The position numbers and the translations under genes were made by a program. A stretch of 64,000 nt of DNA from JAPOUP01 sp965221405 (GTDB taxonomy: Bacteria; Pseudomonadota; Alphaproteobacteria; Rhodobacterales; Rhodobacteraceae), in the NCBI GenBank assembly GCA_965221405.1, contig CBDCSE010000002.1, forward strand, positions 124,001-188,000. Reading direction: 5' to 3'. Below, piece by piece: positions 7,726 to 16,445 of this stretch. Positions within the stretch are counted from its first letter, which is position 1, and every line of letters starts with the position of its first letter. The notes under the pieces are model-generated. The model had not been told where the DNA came from, searched no databases, and was given only the letters and a program-made list of their open reading frames with translations.

Positions 7726-8658
7726 TCAGGCAAATATCATTGATGAAAGACGGCGGCGGCCGCTGAGCACGATCGGATCCTGTGGCTTCATTGAATCGAA
7801 TACCGTGAACAGCTGCGTCCTCGCCGCACCGTCGTTCCACTCGCGGTCACGGCGGAACAGTTCAAGAAGTTCGTCCACCGCGCCCTGAATGTCACCTGAA
7901 GAGTGGAGCGCCAGTGCGAGATCGAACCGGGCCTGACTGTTGCCGGGATCTCCCGACACCGCTGCGCGGAGCTCTCCGACCGGTCCCGCATTGGCGGCTT
8001 GCCGGGCCAGTTCGATCCGGGCGAATGCGGCCTCCAGCTCCGGTGATTCACTGATTCCGGCCGGAGCGCCGTTCAGCACCGCTTCCGCCTGGTCAAGATC
8101 GCCCAAAGCCACATGCGCGCGCACCAGGCCGGAATATGCGGAGGCGTTCTCCGGCTCCTTTCCCAGAATGACCGCGAAGGCCTGCGCGGCTTCGACCGCG
8201 GCACCTTCCGTCAGCAGGGCTTCGGCGGTCTCCAGAGCCTCGGCCATACCGCCGTCTCCCGCCAACCGTGCGACCCGGTCGACAAATGCCTTTATCTCCG
8301 ATGCCGGCAGAGCGCCCTGAAACATGTCGGCGACACGGCCCTGCCAGAAGGCGACAACGGTGGGAACCGACTGAAGCGGAAGGCCCTGTCTGACCAGCGT
8401 CTGCGCCAATCTCTGGTTCTGGTCGATATCAACCTTCGCCATGCGCACCTTTCCCTGCGCTTTCCTGACCGCGTCTTCCAGCATCGGGCCAAGTGTCTTG
8501 CAGGGACCACACCAAGTGGCCCAGAAATCGACTATGACGGGAACCTTCTGGCTGGCGTCCACCACATCGGCCATGAAAGTGGCTTCCGTCGTATCCTTGA
8601 TCAGATCCGCGGCAGGCACCGCGGAATTCATACCCATTTCCAGCATCATCGGCTCCAA
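7726..8658 (-). CDS. CnoX/YbbN-type thioredoxin-TPR protein
   Basis: This 310-residue protein joins an N-terminal thioredoxin fold (residues 17-125, active site WCGPCK with Cys50 and Cys53) to tetratricopeptide-like helical repeats (about 135-300). That architecture is CnoX (YbbN), a holdase that protects clients from oxidation and hands them to chaperones. The intact CxxC pair means redox activity is possible, unlike E. coli YbbN, which has SxxC. The start is uncertain: ATGs at codons 1, 4, 5, 8 and 10 all precede the fold. It is first in the operon with the LON-domain and Trm112-like genes. Confidence 0.88.
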   Translation of the reverse strand: MEPMMLEMGMNSAVPAADLIKDTTEATFMADVVDASQKVPVIVDFWATWCGPCKTLGPMLEDAVRKAQGKVRMAKVDIDQNQRLAQTLVRQGLPLQSVPTVVAFWQGRVADMFQGALPASEIKAFVDRVARLAGDGGMAEALETAEALLTEGAAVEAAQAFAVILGKEPENASAYSGLVRAHVALGDLDQAEAVLNGAPAGISESPELEAAFARIELARQAANAGPVGELRAAVSGDPGNSQARFDLALALHSSGDIQGAVDELLELFRRDREWNDGAARTQLFTVFDSMKPQDPIVLSGRRRLSSMIFA

Positions 8659-8699
8659 GCTTTCATCGACGCGAATATATGTGCGCGGACCGCACCGGA

Positions 8700-9488
8700 T
8701 TAAAGGTCAAAAGTGGCGAATACGGGCGCGTGATCGCTGGGTCTGTCCCATCCCCTGGCATCGCGAAGAATGCGGCTGGAATGAAACGCGGCGGATATAT
8801 CCGCCGTGGCCCAGATATGGTCAAGCCGACGACCCTTGTCCGCCGCATCCCAGTTTGGAGAGCGATAGGACCACCAGCTGTAGAGCCTCCCCTCAGGAAT
8901 GTCCTGCCGCGTTATGTCAACCCAGCCACCCGCTTCCCGCACCTCGGCGAGATGGTCAACCTCAATGGGCGTATGACTGACTACCTTGAGCAACTGTCGG
9001 TGGTTCCAGACGTCATCTTCCTGCGGTGCGATGTTGAAGTCACCCAACATGATCGACCGTTTCGGCCGTTGGTCAAGCACCCAGTCACGCATCCCAACGA
9101 TATAGTCGAGCTTCTGGCCGAATTTCGGGTTCAGCTCCCTGTCCGGCACGTCACCACCGGCCGGGATGTAGAGATTGTGCACGACAGTTCCGTTCTCTAA
9201 ACCTACGGCAACGTGACGGGCATGACCAAGGTCCGCGAAGTCGAGGTCTCCGATGTCAGTGATCGGCAACCGCGAAAGCACCGCGACCCCGTTGTATCCT
9301 TTCTGTCCACGGGCGACCATGTGGCCGTAGCCCAACTCCCGGAAACTCTCGGTCGGAATGCTTTCGACCGGCGACTTACATTCCTGCAGGCACAGGATAT
9401 CCGGAGCTTCCTCCCTAAGAAGCCTGAGCACGATTGTTTCGCGGAGCCGGACGGAATTGATGTTCCAGGTGGCAATCGTGATGGTCAT
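8700..9488 (-). CDS. xthA: Exodeoxyribonuclease III
   Basis: This 262-residue enzyme of the ExoIII/AP-endonuclease family cleaves DNA at abasic sites and degrades 3' ends in base excision repair. Conserved residues are visible: Asn9 in TWNINSVR, metal-binding Glu36 in LCLQECKSP, Asp150 and Asn152 in LGDFNIAP, and the C-terminal SDHAPV with the catalytic Asp-His. Length is normal. ATG 9488 is chosen because the family begins with this M-x-I-x-x-W-N-I-N pattern; the frame stays open upstream, but those residues are unconserved. It lies between the CnoX-like gene and ubiK on the same strand. Confidence 0.93.
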   Translation of the reverse strand: MTITIATWNINSVRLRETIVLRLLREEAPDILCLQECKSPVESIPTESFRELGYGHMVARGQKGYNGVAVLSRLPITDIGDLDFADLGHARHVAVGLENGTVVHNLYIPAGGDVPDRELNPKFGQKLDYIVGMRDWVLDQRPKRSIMLGDFNIAPQEDDVWNHRQLLKVVSHTPIEVDHLAEVREAGGWVDITRQDIPEGRLYSWWSYRSPNWDAADKGRRLDHIWATADISAAFHSSRILRDARGWDRPSDHAPVFATFDL

Positions 9489-9566
9489 TCCACCATCCCC
9501 GCACTCCCCAGCGGAACCAGGCCAGATCCGGAAGCGGCGGCCTCCCACACCGGGACTGAACTGTAG

Positions 9567-9821
9567 CTAGGTCCCCTTGTCAACCGAACCCTCCAGAGAT
9601 TCGATCCGCGCCCGCAGCGCCTCATTTTCCTCGCGCGCCTTGCGGGCCATGGCCTGAACGGCCTCGAACTCCTCGCGGGTAACAAAATCACGGTCGGCCA
9701 GCCATCGGTCGACCCATCCCTTCATCGCGGCCTCAGCCTCTTCCCTGGCACCCTGCGCAACGCCCACGGCATTAGTCATCAACTGGCCAAGGTCATCGAA
9801 TATCCTGCTGCGCGTCTGCAT
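9567..9821 (-). CDS. ubiK: Ubiquinone biosynthesis accessory factor UbiK
   Basis: This 84-residue protein of the BMFP family has an N-terminal amphipathic helix (RIFDDLGQLMTNAVGVAQGA) and a C-terminal coiled coil (FEAVQAMARKAREENEALRARIESLE). UbiK trimers bind lipid and UbiJ and support aerobic ubiquinone synthesis in proteobacteria. Size, order of the two helical parts and the acidic coiled coil all match. It is transcribed divergently from lgt with about 80 bp between, an arrangement common in Rhodobacterales. Confidence 0.85.
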   Translation of the reverse strand: MQTRSRIFDDLGQLMTNAVGVAQGAREEAEAAMKGWVDRWLADRDFVTREEFEAVQAMARKAREENEALRARIESLEGSVDKGT

Positions 9822-9903
9822 TGCGTACCTCCTGACTTCCTTCTTTCAATATGAACGTGCCAAAATCCATACGCAAGGTTGACTCGCACCCCACGCCGTG
9901 ACC

Positions 9904-10800
9904 ATGGGTTCCATCATGCTGGCCGCGATTCCATTTCCGAACATCTCGCCCGAGATTTTCACGATCGAGATTGGCGGTGCCGGGTTTTCGCTCCGTTGGT
10001 ACGCGCTCGCCTACATCGCCGGGATACTTGTCGGGTGGTCAATCGCCGCTCGGGCACTGTCGCGCCCGGACATATGGCGCGGCCAGGCACCAATGCGGCG
10101 GGAGCAGCTCGACGACCTACTGACCTGGATCATCATCGGAATCGTTGTCGGCGGGCGTTTGGGTTACGTCCTGTTCTACCAGCCCGCCCACTATCTCACC
10201 GCTCCGGCCGAAATACTGATGATATGGAAGGGCGGCATGTCGTTTCATGGCGGATTCCTTGGGGTTGTGGTGGTTCTGCTCATATTCAGCAGACGCACCG
10301 GCGCTCAACTTGGCGGCATCGCGGACGTGCTCGCGTTCACTGCTCCGCCGGGGCTGTTTCTGGGAAGGATCGCCAATTTCGTGAATGCGGAACTCTGGGG
10401 CCTGCCGACCGAACTTCCGTGGGGCGTCATCTTTCCCGGAGAGGCCGCGCAGGACTGTCCCGGCGTGACCGGTCCGTGCGCACGACATCCTTCCCAGATC
10501 TATGAAGCCGTACTGGAAGGGTTGCTTCTGGGGGCGCTGCTGCTGGTTCTCGCCTTTCGCCGCGGCTGGCTGAAGTCACCCTGGGCGATTACCGGAGCGT
10601 TCTTCGCGGGATACGGTGCGGCGCGCTTCGCGGTCGAGTTCCTCCGGCAGGCGGACGCATGGTTCGTCTCGCCTGAAAATCCGCATGGCCATGCCATCAG
10701 CCTGGGTGAGCTCGGGCTCTCGATGGGCCAGGTTCTGTCGCTGCCGATGCTGGCGGCCGGAACCGTCATCGTCATCCTTGCCCGACGGCGAACTCAATGA
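9904..10800 (+). CDS. lgt: Prolipoprotein diacylglyceryl transferase
   Basis: Lgt transfers diacylglycerol from phosphatidylglycerol to the lipobox cysteine of prolipoproteins at the inner membrane. The 298-residue sequence has about seven hydrophobic segments, the conserved GGMSFHGGFLG loop with its essential His-Gly-Gly, and GRIANFVNAELWG, the Lgt signature. Possible starts are GTG 9898, ATG 9904 and ATG 9916; none has a good ribosome binding site and 9904 is a compromise. Its stop overlaps the methyltransferase start by 4 nt. A lipoprotein substrate is present at 30,643-32,022. Confidence 0.93.
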   Translation: MGSIMLAAIPFPNISPEIFTIEIGGAGFSLRWYALAYIAGILVGWSIAARALSRPDIWRGQAPMRREQLDDLLTWIIIGIVVGGRLGYVLFYQPAHYLTAPAEILMIWKGGMSFHGGFLGVVVVLLIFSRRTGAQLGGIADVLAFTAPPGLFLGRIANFVNAELWGLPTELPWGVIFPGEAAQDCPGVTGPCARHPSQIYEAVLEGLLLGALLLVLAFRRGWLKSPWAITGAFFAGYGAARFAVEFLRQADAWFVSPENPHGHAISLGELGLSMGQVLSLPMLAAGTVIVILARRRTQ

Positions 10801-11861
10801 CGCCACTGATGGGACTGCTTGCCGACCGGATCTCGGCAGCCGGTCCAATCACTGTCGCCGAGTACATGAGTGAGTGCCTGCTGCACCCAGAGCATGGATA
10901 CTATATGAAAGGAACCCCGTTCGGTATCCCGGGGGATTTCATCACCGCGCCCGAAGTCAGCCAGATGTACGGTGAGATCATCGGCCTTGCGCTGGCGCAG
11001 GCCTGGATCGACCAAGGTCGGCCGCGCCCGTTCGTTCTCGCCGAACTCGGTCCCGGTCGAGGGACGTGCATGGCCGACATCCTGCGCGCGTCCAGGGGTG
11101 TTACGGGCTTCTCGGATGCGGCCCGGATCCATTTGGTCGAGGCCTCAGCTTCCATGCGCGGGATGCAAAGCCGGAAACTGGGTGCGGAACGGATCACATG
11201 GCTCGCCAGCGTCTCCGACCTTCCGACGGCGCCTCTTTTCCTTATAGCAAGCGAGTTTTTCGATGCTCTTCCGATCCGCCAGTTCGTCCGCACAGGCTCC
11301 GGTTGGCGTGAACGTTTGATCGACATGCGCGATCACATGCTTGTCTTTGGCCTTGGTGAAGCGGCGGTGGTAGCGGATCTGGACCGGCGTATGGCCAATA
11401 CCCGGCCGGGGGATATCGTGGAACTACGCCCGTCAGCGCAGACGGTGATCACCTCCGTGGCTTCCCGGCTGGCAGATCATGGCGGGGCCGTCCTGGTGAT
11501 CGATTACGGTAACTGGTGCTCGCTCGGGGATACGCTACAGGCGGTCAAGGGGCACCGAAATGTCGATCCTTTGGCCGAACCGGGACTTGCCGACCTGACG
11601 GCCCATGTGGACTTTGGGGCATTGGCCGACGCGGCTGCCGACGTAATTCACAGCCCGCTCACCCGACAAGGTGTCTTTCTTGAGCGGCTTGGCATCACCG
11701 CCCGGGCGAACAGACTCGCACGGTCTCTTCGCGGCAACAGCCTTGACGCGCATACCGCCGCGCATCGCCGCCTGACCCATCCGCAGGAAATGGGAGGCAT
11801 CTTCAAAGTTCTTGGCCTTACGCCGAAGGACGCACCGGGTTTTCCGGGGCTGGACCAATGA
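10797..11861 (+). CDS. NDUFAF7/MidA-type SAM-dependent methyltransferase
   Basis: This 354-residue protein is of the family whose mitochondrial member NDUFAF7 methylates an arginine of a complex I subunit during assembly. Visible marks are the N-terminal ITVAEYMSECLLHPEHGYYM, the FITAPEVSQMYGEIIG segment and the SAM-binding LAELGPGRGTCMADIL (about 80-95). The middle block IASEFFDALPIRQFV and the VLVIDYG strand are also typical. It lies between lgt and pgeF with ATGA overlaps on both sides, a three-gene operon conserved in many Alphaproteobacteria. Confidence 0.9.
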   Translation: MTPLMGLLADRISAAGPITVAEYMSECLLHPEHGYYMKGTPFGIPGDFITAPEVSQMYGEIIGLALAQAWIDQGRPRPFVLAELGPGRGTCMADILRASRGVTGFSDAARIHLVEASASMRGMQSRKLGAERITWLASVSDLPTAPLFLIASEFFDALPIRQFVRTGSGWRERLIDMRDHMLVFGLGEAAVVADLDRRMANTRPGDIVELRPSAQTVITSVASRLADHGGAVLVIDYGNWCSLGDTLQAVKGHRNVDPLAEPGLADLTAHVDFGALADAAADVIHSPLTRQGVFLERLGITARANRLARSLRGNSLDAHTAAHRRLTHPQEMGGIFKVLGLTPKDAPGFPGLDQ

Positions 11862-12616
11862 CGCTTGAGATCATCACCTCCGAGGCGTTGCGCGGCGTGC
11901 GTCATGGCTTTTTCACCCGGCGCGGCGGCATATCGTCAGGCCTGTATGAGGGATTGAACTGCGGGAAAGGGTCATCGGACCGCGCGGATGCGGTGGCGGT
12001 CAACCGTACCCGGGTCGCGCGGGCGATGAAGGTTAGTCCGGACAGGCTGGTGAACGTGCATCAGGTGCATTCTGCCGTCGCGGTCCATGTCACGGATCCA
12101 TTGGATGACCCGGGTCCCGAGGCGGATGCGATGGTTACATGTCAAACAGGAATCGCGCTTTGCGTGCTGACCGCCGACTGCCAACCGGTTCTGTTCGCGG
12201 ACAGGCAGGCCGGCGTGATCGGTGCCGCCCACGCTGGATGGAAAGGTGCACTGAACGGTGTACTGGAGGCGACAGTCGACGCAATGGAGGCGAACGGTGC
12301 CACCAGGAAGCGGATTGTTGCCGTCATCGGACCGGCGATCAGCCAGTCAGCCTACGAGGTAGGCCCTGAATTCCTTGATGAATTCGTGTCCGGTGCGCCC
12401 GACAGCACTAGGTTTTTCTCGGATGGTGCCAGAGATCGATATCGCTTCGACCTACCTGCATACAGCCTGCACCGCCTCCACAAGGCCGGAGTCGCCCATG
12501 CCGAATGGACCCGTCATTGCACTTATTCGGATGCAGCGCGTTTCTATTCCTACCGCCGCAGCATCCACCGCCAAGAGGACGATTATGGGCGTCTTCTCTC
12601 ATCGATCAGGCTTTGA
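11858..12616 (+). CDS. pgeF: Peptidoglycan editing factor PgeF
   Basis: This 252-residue protein of the YfiH/PgeF family removes wrongly incorporated L-serine from peptidoglycan precursors; other members have been described as laccases or purine nucleosidases. Key metal and active-site features are present: VHQVHSA, the LTADCQPVLFAD block with catalytic Cys, GAAHAGWKGALNGVLE with its His, and the C-terminal HCTYSDAARFYSYRR. Length is normal. It starts within the stop of the upstream methyltransferase gene (ATGA). Confidence 0.9.
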   Translation: MTLEIITSEALRGVRHGFFTRRGGISSGLYEGLNCGKGSSDRADAVAVNRTRVARAMKVSPDRLVNVHQVHSAVAVHVTDPLDDPGPEADAMVTCQTGIALCVLTADCQPVLFADRQAGVIGAAHAGWKGALNGVLEATVDAMEANGATRKRIVAVIGPAISQSAYEVGPEFLDEFVSGAPDSTRFFSDGARDRYRFDLPAYSLHRLHKAGVAHAEWTRHCTYSDAARFYSYRRSIHRQEDDYGRLLSSIRL

Positions 12617-12967
12617 GGCGGGCTTACCGCAGGTCCAGATTCATGGAGCGGAACGGCTTCAGGGTTTCAGGTGTTTCCAGAGAATGACATCGACCTGCTG
12701 CAGGCCCGGGGCCACCGGGGAGGGCGTTCGGATAAGCGCTGGAACGTTACTCGACATCTGGACCATCGTCACCGACCTCGGACGCCTGGTCGGGGCGCAC
12801 CCCAGTGGTTTCTGGTGCCGCTCGCCGCCATAGACTCTGCTGTGGACAGGATCCGGGACGGGACGATTACACGATTCCTGTATGATCCCGCCGCAGCGGA
12901 ACTCGTTGAGCGGAAATACCGCCAGCATTCGAATGGAGATGTGGCACACTGAAGGGAGCGAACGCTT
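12617..12967 (+). other. Intergenic stretch with a possible gene relic
   Basis: About 350 bp with no clear gene. On the plus strand, 12,815-12,952 reads PLAAIDSAVDRIRDGTITRF followed by a helical tail and a stop. It has protein-like composition and a frame change near 12,815 linking it to an upstream hydrophobic stretch. It could be the tail of a decayed gene of unknown family. Confidence 0.35.
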
Positions 12968-13186
12968 ATGCCCGCCCAGTCATTGAAGAAGACGCCCGCA
13001 ACCTATAGGGACGTGCTTGATGCGCCGCCCGGGATGGTTGCGGAAATCATCTGGGGAACCCTCCATACCCATCCCAGACCCGCCATGCGGCACGCCTATG
13101 CAGGGTCGTCACTGGGATATGACCTCTCAGGCCCGTTCCAGTTCGGTCGCGGCGGCCCCGGACGTGGGCTTCCAGAACACGATTGA
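12968..13186 (+). pseudogene. Uma2-family nuclease-like protein, N-terminal fragment
   Basis: This fragment starts at ATG 12968 after a GAAGGGA site and covers about 60 residues of the Uma2 (DUF820) N-terminus: TYRDVLDAPPGMVAEIIWG, LHTHPRPAMRHA and SLGYDLSGPFQFGRGGPG. It then breaks into unrelated sequence and stops. Uma2 proteins have a PD-(D/E)XK-like fold whose catalytic residues lie downstream and are missing here. The 3' part overlaps the tail of the opposing brnA gene, as if the BrnTA module had landed in it. The sequence that should follow (GGWWIIDxPELHLG) occurs in the fragment at 18,784. Confidence 0.6.
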
Positions 13187-13397
13187 TCCGTGTCTGGTAG
13201 CCGCGGCCCTGTTGCCGGAAGTGACTCAGCACCGAACTCTTCACCCTGAGGGTGATCCGTTCCGTTGTGTCCGGTTCAACCCGTTGGGCTTCGCGCCAGA
13301 ACGATGCGTCCAGTTCCGGAATGTCGCTGAAATCGATATCCTTGTCATCGACAGCGGCAATGTCCTGCAGGGACAGCGGTCTATCGTACCCACTCAT
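13047..13397 (-). CDS. brnA: BrnA-type antitoxin
   Basis: This antitoxin of the BrnTA type II module starts at ATG 13397, overlapping the end of brnT by 17 nt. It has the linker FSDIPELDASFWREAQ and the ribbon-helix-helix ITLRVKSSVLSHFRQQGRGYQTRINRVLEAHV, which binds both DNA and BrnT. BrnA proteins usually end shortly after this helix. Here translation runs about 35 residues further into sequence antisense to the Uma2 fragment, so the original stop was probably lost at the insertion junction. BrnA normally represses its own operon. Confidence 0.8.
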   Translation of the reverse strand: MSGYDRPLSLQDIAAVDDKDIDFSDIPELDASFWREAQRVEPDTTERITLRVKSSVLSHFRQQGRGYQTRINRVLEAHVRGRRDRTGTGLRGHIPVTTLHRRAAWRVWDGYGGFPR

Positions 13398-13653
13398 GCC
13401 AATCCTTCCTTTCCCGCCGTGAGGCCGGGCGCGCCGGGACCAGCCGCACGCGCCGGCCCCGCATGGTGTGCGCCACCACCATGACCGCCCGGCCCGCCTG
13501 GCCAATGCTGACATGCCGGTCCTCTCCATAATCGCGGCGCCTGTCGGAACGCGTCAGCACCGGTCCATCGAAAATCTGCCTTGCGGTCTCGAAATCAATC
13601 CCATGCTTGATCCAGTTGGCCCGGTTCTTGCCGGCATCCCATTCAAACGCCAT
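13381..13653 (-). CDS. brnT: BrnT-type ribonuclease toxin
   Basis: BrnT is a RelE-fold RNase that inhibits translation. The 90-residue sequence shows the family's opening FEWDAGKNRANWIKHGIDF, then RQIFDGPVLTRSDRRRDYGEDR, a central VMVVAHTMRG strand and RVRLVPARPASRRER. The usual RIISAR is altered to RLVPAR, which may weaken activity. Start ATG 13653 fits the family; an upstream ATG at 13671 would add six residues. It is followed by overlapping brnA, and a second BrnTA pair lies at 62.5-63.1 kb. Confidence 0.8.
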   Translation of the reverse strand: MAFEWDAGKNRANWIKHGIDFETARQIFDGPVLTRSDRRRDYGEDRHVSIGQAGRAVMVVAHTMRGRRVRLVPARPASRRERKDWHEWVR

Positions 13654-13671
13654 GGCACACTGTACACACAT

Positions 13672-14000
13672 GCTGTCAGCATCGCAATGGTGAACGTGTC
13701 GTTTGGGGGCCGGATCGGGTATCCAGGGTGGCTGGTTTTGGCCGATTCCCCGTCAGAGGCGGCCGTCCGGACACCGGAACGGCTTCCTTCCGGCTTCAAA
13801 GGCGATTCGTTTTCCCGGTTCCCGCGCCGATGTAGCGGTTCACTGTCAAGAAAAACCAGCCTGGGATGACCTTGGTCGGACGGAGTGAGGCGCTCTGCAG
13901 ACCTGTCCCGGCTGCGGCGTTTTCACGACGCGCTACCGGCGTTTGTCCGTGGCCAACGCAGCGCCTTGCATGAAATCCCGTCCCGTGCAAGGTTCGGCGC
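13672..14000. other. Intergenic region between brnT and Uma2 gene
   Basis: This 329-bp gap lies between two divergent genes and should hold both promoters. Short frames on both strands lack motifs. A TGTGTACAGTGTGCC segment just upstream of brnT has partial dyad symmetry and could be a BrnA operator, but this is a guess. Nothing else is recognisable. Confidence 0.4.
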
Positions 14001-14750
14001 ATGAACAACCAGCTTGCCATTCCCTCTCCGGTCAGGGGCCGGACCGGATCGCGCATCTGGACCCTTAGGGCCGCTCCGGACCTCGTTGTCCGCCTGGCGA
14101 GTCTGGACTGGAACCAGATGGGACGCCGCGTGTCCATTGACGCGCTCTCCGGCATCGTATCCTGGATGAGCCCTTCGGTATCCCATGAAGGAATGAGCCG
14201 CGGGGCGGACGATGTGGTCGTTCTTGCCGGACGGATCCTTGGGTCGGACCCGCAGAAGCTCGGCGGCACGCGCTGGAAGCGCCCCGAAGATCCTTCGGGC
14301 ACCGGGCATGAGCCGGACGCCTCGTTCTATATTGGCGAAAAGGCAACCGCGTTCCGGAAGGCATGGGGGGAAGATCCCGGACTGGGCATGGCGTTCGCCG
14401 AGGCAACGCCGCCGGATCTCGTCGTGGAGATCGACGACACGCACGCCGATCCCGACAAGCCGGCCAAATACGCGCGGCTCGGCATTCCGGAAATGTGGCG
14501 TGGGGTGATTGACCGCAACGGACGCATTTCCTCCGTGGATATCCTTGACCTGCAGGTTTCCTCCGGCCCGACTTCGGTTCCGGCGTCGCGCGTTCTTCCG
14601 GGACTGACGGCATCGTCGCTTCCGGAGGTCTGCAGGCTGGCCTTCCTGGATCGGCGGGACGATCTCGAAAGCGCGCTGCGGGCGGAGCTCTGTTCATCTA
14701 CCGAGCCTGCGCCCGACTTTTCCACAGCCACCTCCCCTGATCAGTGCTGA
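14001..14750 (+). CDS. Uma2-family (PD-(D/E)XK-like) endonuclease-like protein
   Basis: This 249-residue protein of the Uma2/DUF820 family is widespread in cyanobacteria and symbionts and resembles restriction-endonuclease folds; its biological role is unknown. Core residues are seen in HEPDASFYIG (Asp of the PD motif) and PPDLVVEIDDTHADPDKPAKYARLGIPEMW, which supplies the E-x-D/K-like site and the following helix. The N-terminal strand region GRRVSIDALSGIVSWMSPSV is also typical. It appears intact, unlike the two Uma2 fragments nearby. No target or partner gene is evident. Confidence 0.7.
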   Translation: MNNQLAIPSPVRGRTGSRIWTLRAAPDLVVRLASLDWNQMGRRVSIDALSGIVSWMSPSVSHEGMSRGADDVVVLAGRILGSDPQKLGGTRWKRPEDPSGTGHEPDASFYIGEKATAFRKAWGEDPGLGMAFAEATPPDLVVEIDDTHADPDKPAKYARLGIPEMWRGVIDRNGRISSVDILDLQVSSGPTSVPASRVLPGLTASSLPEVCRLAFLDRRDDLESALRAELCSSTEPAPDFSTATSPDQC

Positions 14751-14845
14751 TTCGCTGAGCATACGAGGCCGGACGGATGCCGCAATGGCGTCGCGAATCG
14801 TGCCGCTCCGTCCGGAGCATTGACGCGGAACGTCCGCCCGCCCGC

Positions 14846-15747
14846 TCACATCCCGGTCCCGGCGCCCAGTCCCCGCCCGCGCCCCCGCTCCACGTCCAGC
14901 CCGGCCGCCCGCGCCACGGCGTCGTGACGCCCCCGCCAGGGCGACGGCTCGGGATACGCGGTGTCCCGGTGCAGGCGCACGGGCGTCTCCCGGACCCTTG
15001 CCCGCGCCGCGTCGTCCGGCAGGCGCTCCAGGAGCGGCCCCCGCCCCTCCGAGATCCCCCTGATCTCCGCGTCCGTGAAGTTCGCGTAGACCCGCCGCAG
15101 GAACGTCCGCTCCGCGTAGGGGCCCATCCCCTCCGTCCCCTCGCCCAGCCGTGCGACCACGGCCTTCCGCTCCTTCCTGATGTCGTCCGCCGCCGGCACC
15201 GTCCCGCGCTCCAGGGCCTCCGCCATGGCCAGCGCCAGGCCCTGCCATTCCGTATCACCGACAGCACGGGCACGGACCGGTCCGCCGCACCCGGCACCGC
15301 GCGCAGCGACGCGAACCACCGCACGACGTCCGTCCGCGTGATGTCCCCGACCTGGCGGCCCGCGAACCGTGGCAGGATCCGGCTGCGAAGGTACGAGCGG
15401 TTCACCTTCAGCGTGCCAGACTTCCAGGACCGCCCGTGCCGGCGGAACGCCGCCTCGGCGACGGCCTCGAAGACCGTTCCTTCCGGACTTGCCGGCGGCG
15501 GACCCTCCTGCCTGATCTCCGCCAGAATCGCGGCCGCCCGCGCCTCCTCCGCGCCCATCGCGGACGCGTCGCCCACGGTCCTCCAGACGCGCCGGCCCTC
15601 GTGCTGGCAGTGGACGAACCAGCGCCTGGCGCCCGAAGGCATGACCCGGACGCCGGAGCCCTTCAGCCTGCCGTCGCGGATGTCGCGGGCCGTCTTTCGC
15701 GGATCGAGCGCCAGGACCCGGGCGTCGGTGAGGGTGGCTGTCGCCAT
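14846..15747 (-). pseudogene. Tyrosine integrase, truncated and fused to an unknown segment
   Basis: The 5' part (15,747 to about 15,250) encodes a phage-type integrase N-terminus: an Arm DNA-binding domain (LTDARVLALDPRKTARDIRD, GVRVMPSGARRWFVHCQHEG) and a SAM-like core-binding domain (ILPRFAGRQVGDITRTDVVRWFASLRA). At VLSVI, where the catalytic domain should begin, the sequence switches with a frame change. The next 130 residues (EWQGLALAMAEALERG onward) have no integrase R-H-R-Y motifs. The integrase is dead; the downstream segment, helical and charged, is not recognised. No att site was identified. Confidence 0.6.
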
Positions 15748-15879
15748 CGATTCGTTCTCCCATGCAGTTGCAGCGGGGAACAGGAAGCTGTCACGGACCT
15801 GCCCGGCGCCGCGGGTTGATCAGGAGAGATCGAAGTGATATCAATGGATTGCGAATCACTCCAGCACCGAAGGTGCGTG

Positions 15880-16437
15880 GGAGGGTGTAGCCCAACTCTT
15901 TTGACTCTGGCGTTTTTGGTTCATTGTCCTGGCAGGCGTGCCGGGGAAGTGCCGGGGGGAATCGGCTGACGGCGCGCGTTGAGGCAAGACACAGGAGCGG
16001 GAGCCATGGCAAGCAACGCAGGGAACAGGGGGCACCGCCATCCGGACGCGGTGGACTGTCTGGAGGGCCTTCCTGAGGACGGGGCGGCGGCGCAGCCGCC
16101 CTGAAGCATCTTCCGGGCGGCTGGACGCGACGCTGCCGGCGCCGGAGTGCGCGGCCTGCGGCAGGCCGATGGCCCGGCACCTGAGGGCGCCGAAGTCCTT
16201 GCCTCGAGCCGGCTGGGGCGGGTCGAGGTGGAGCGCACGTATTTCCGCTGCCGGTCCTGCGGCGGGGGATGCCTGCCGCCGGGCCGGGCGCTTGGCCTGG
16301 AGGGCGGGACGGTCACGCCGGGGATGGCGGGCGTCATCGCCGGGCGGCAGCGGCCCGGCGGCCCGTGCACCCCGCTGTATCCGTCGATGGGTCGGAGTGA
16401 CCGAAACCCAGGTGTTTCGGTACCAATTGACATGACC
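15880..16437 (+). pseudogene. ISKra4-like transposase remnant
   Basis: Plus-strand fragments across this stretch match the N-terminal zinc-finger region of ISKra4-type transposases. Examples are PAPECAACGRPMARHLRAPK and, after a frame change, RLGRVEVERTYFRCRSCGGG followed by GLEGGTVTPGM. A short leader (MASNAGNRGHRHPDAVD) begins at ATG 16,006 after a GGAGCGGGAG site. The catalytic domain is missing. GGGTGTAGCCCAACTCTTTT at about 15,886 may be the element's left terminus and resembles the arms of the MITE-like element at 3,543. The remnant ends just before the AAA protein gene. Confidence 0.5.
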
Positions 16438-16445
16438 CGCCCCCC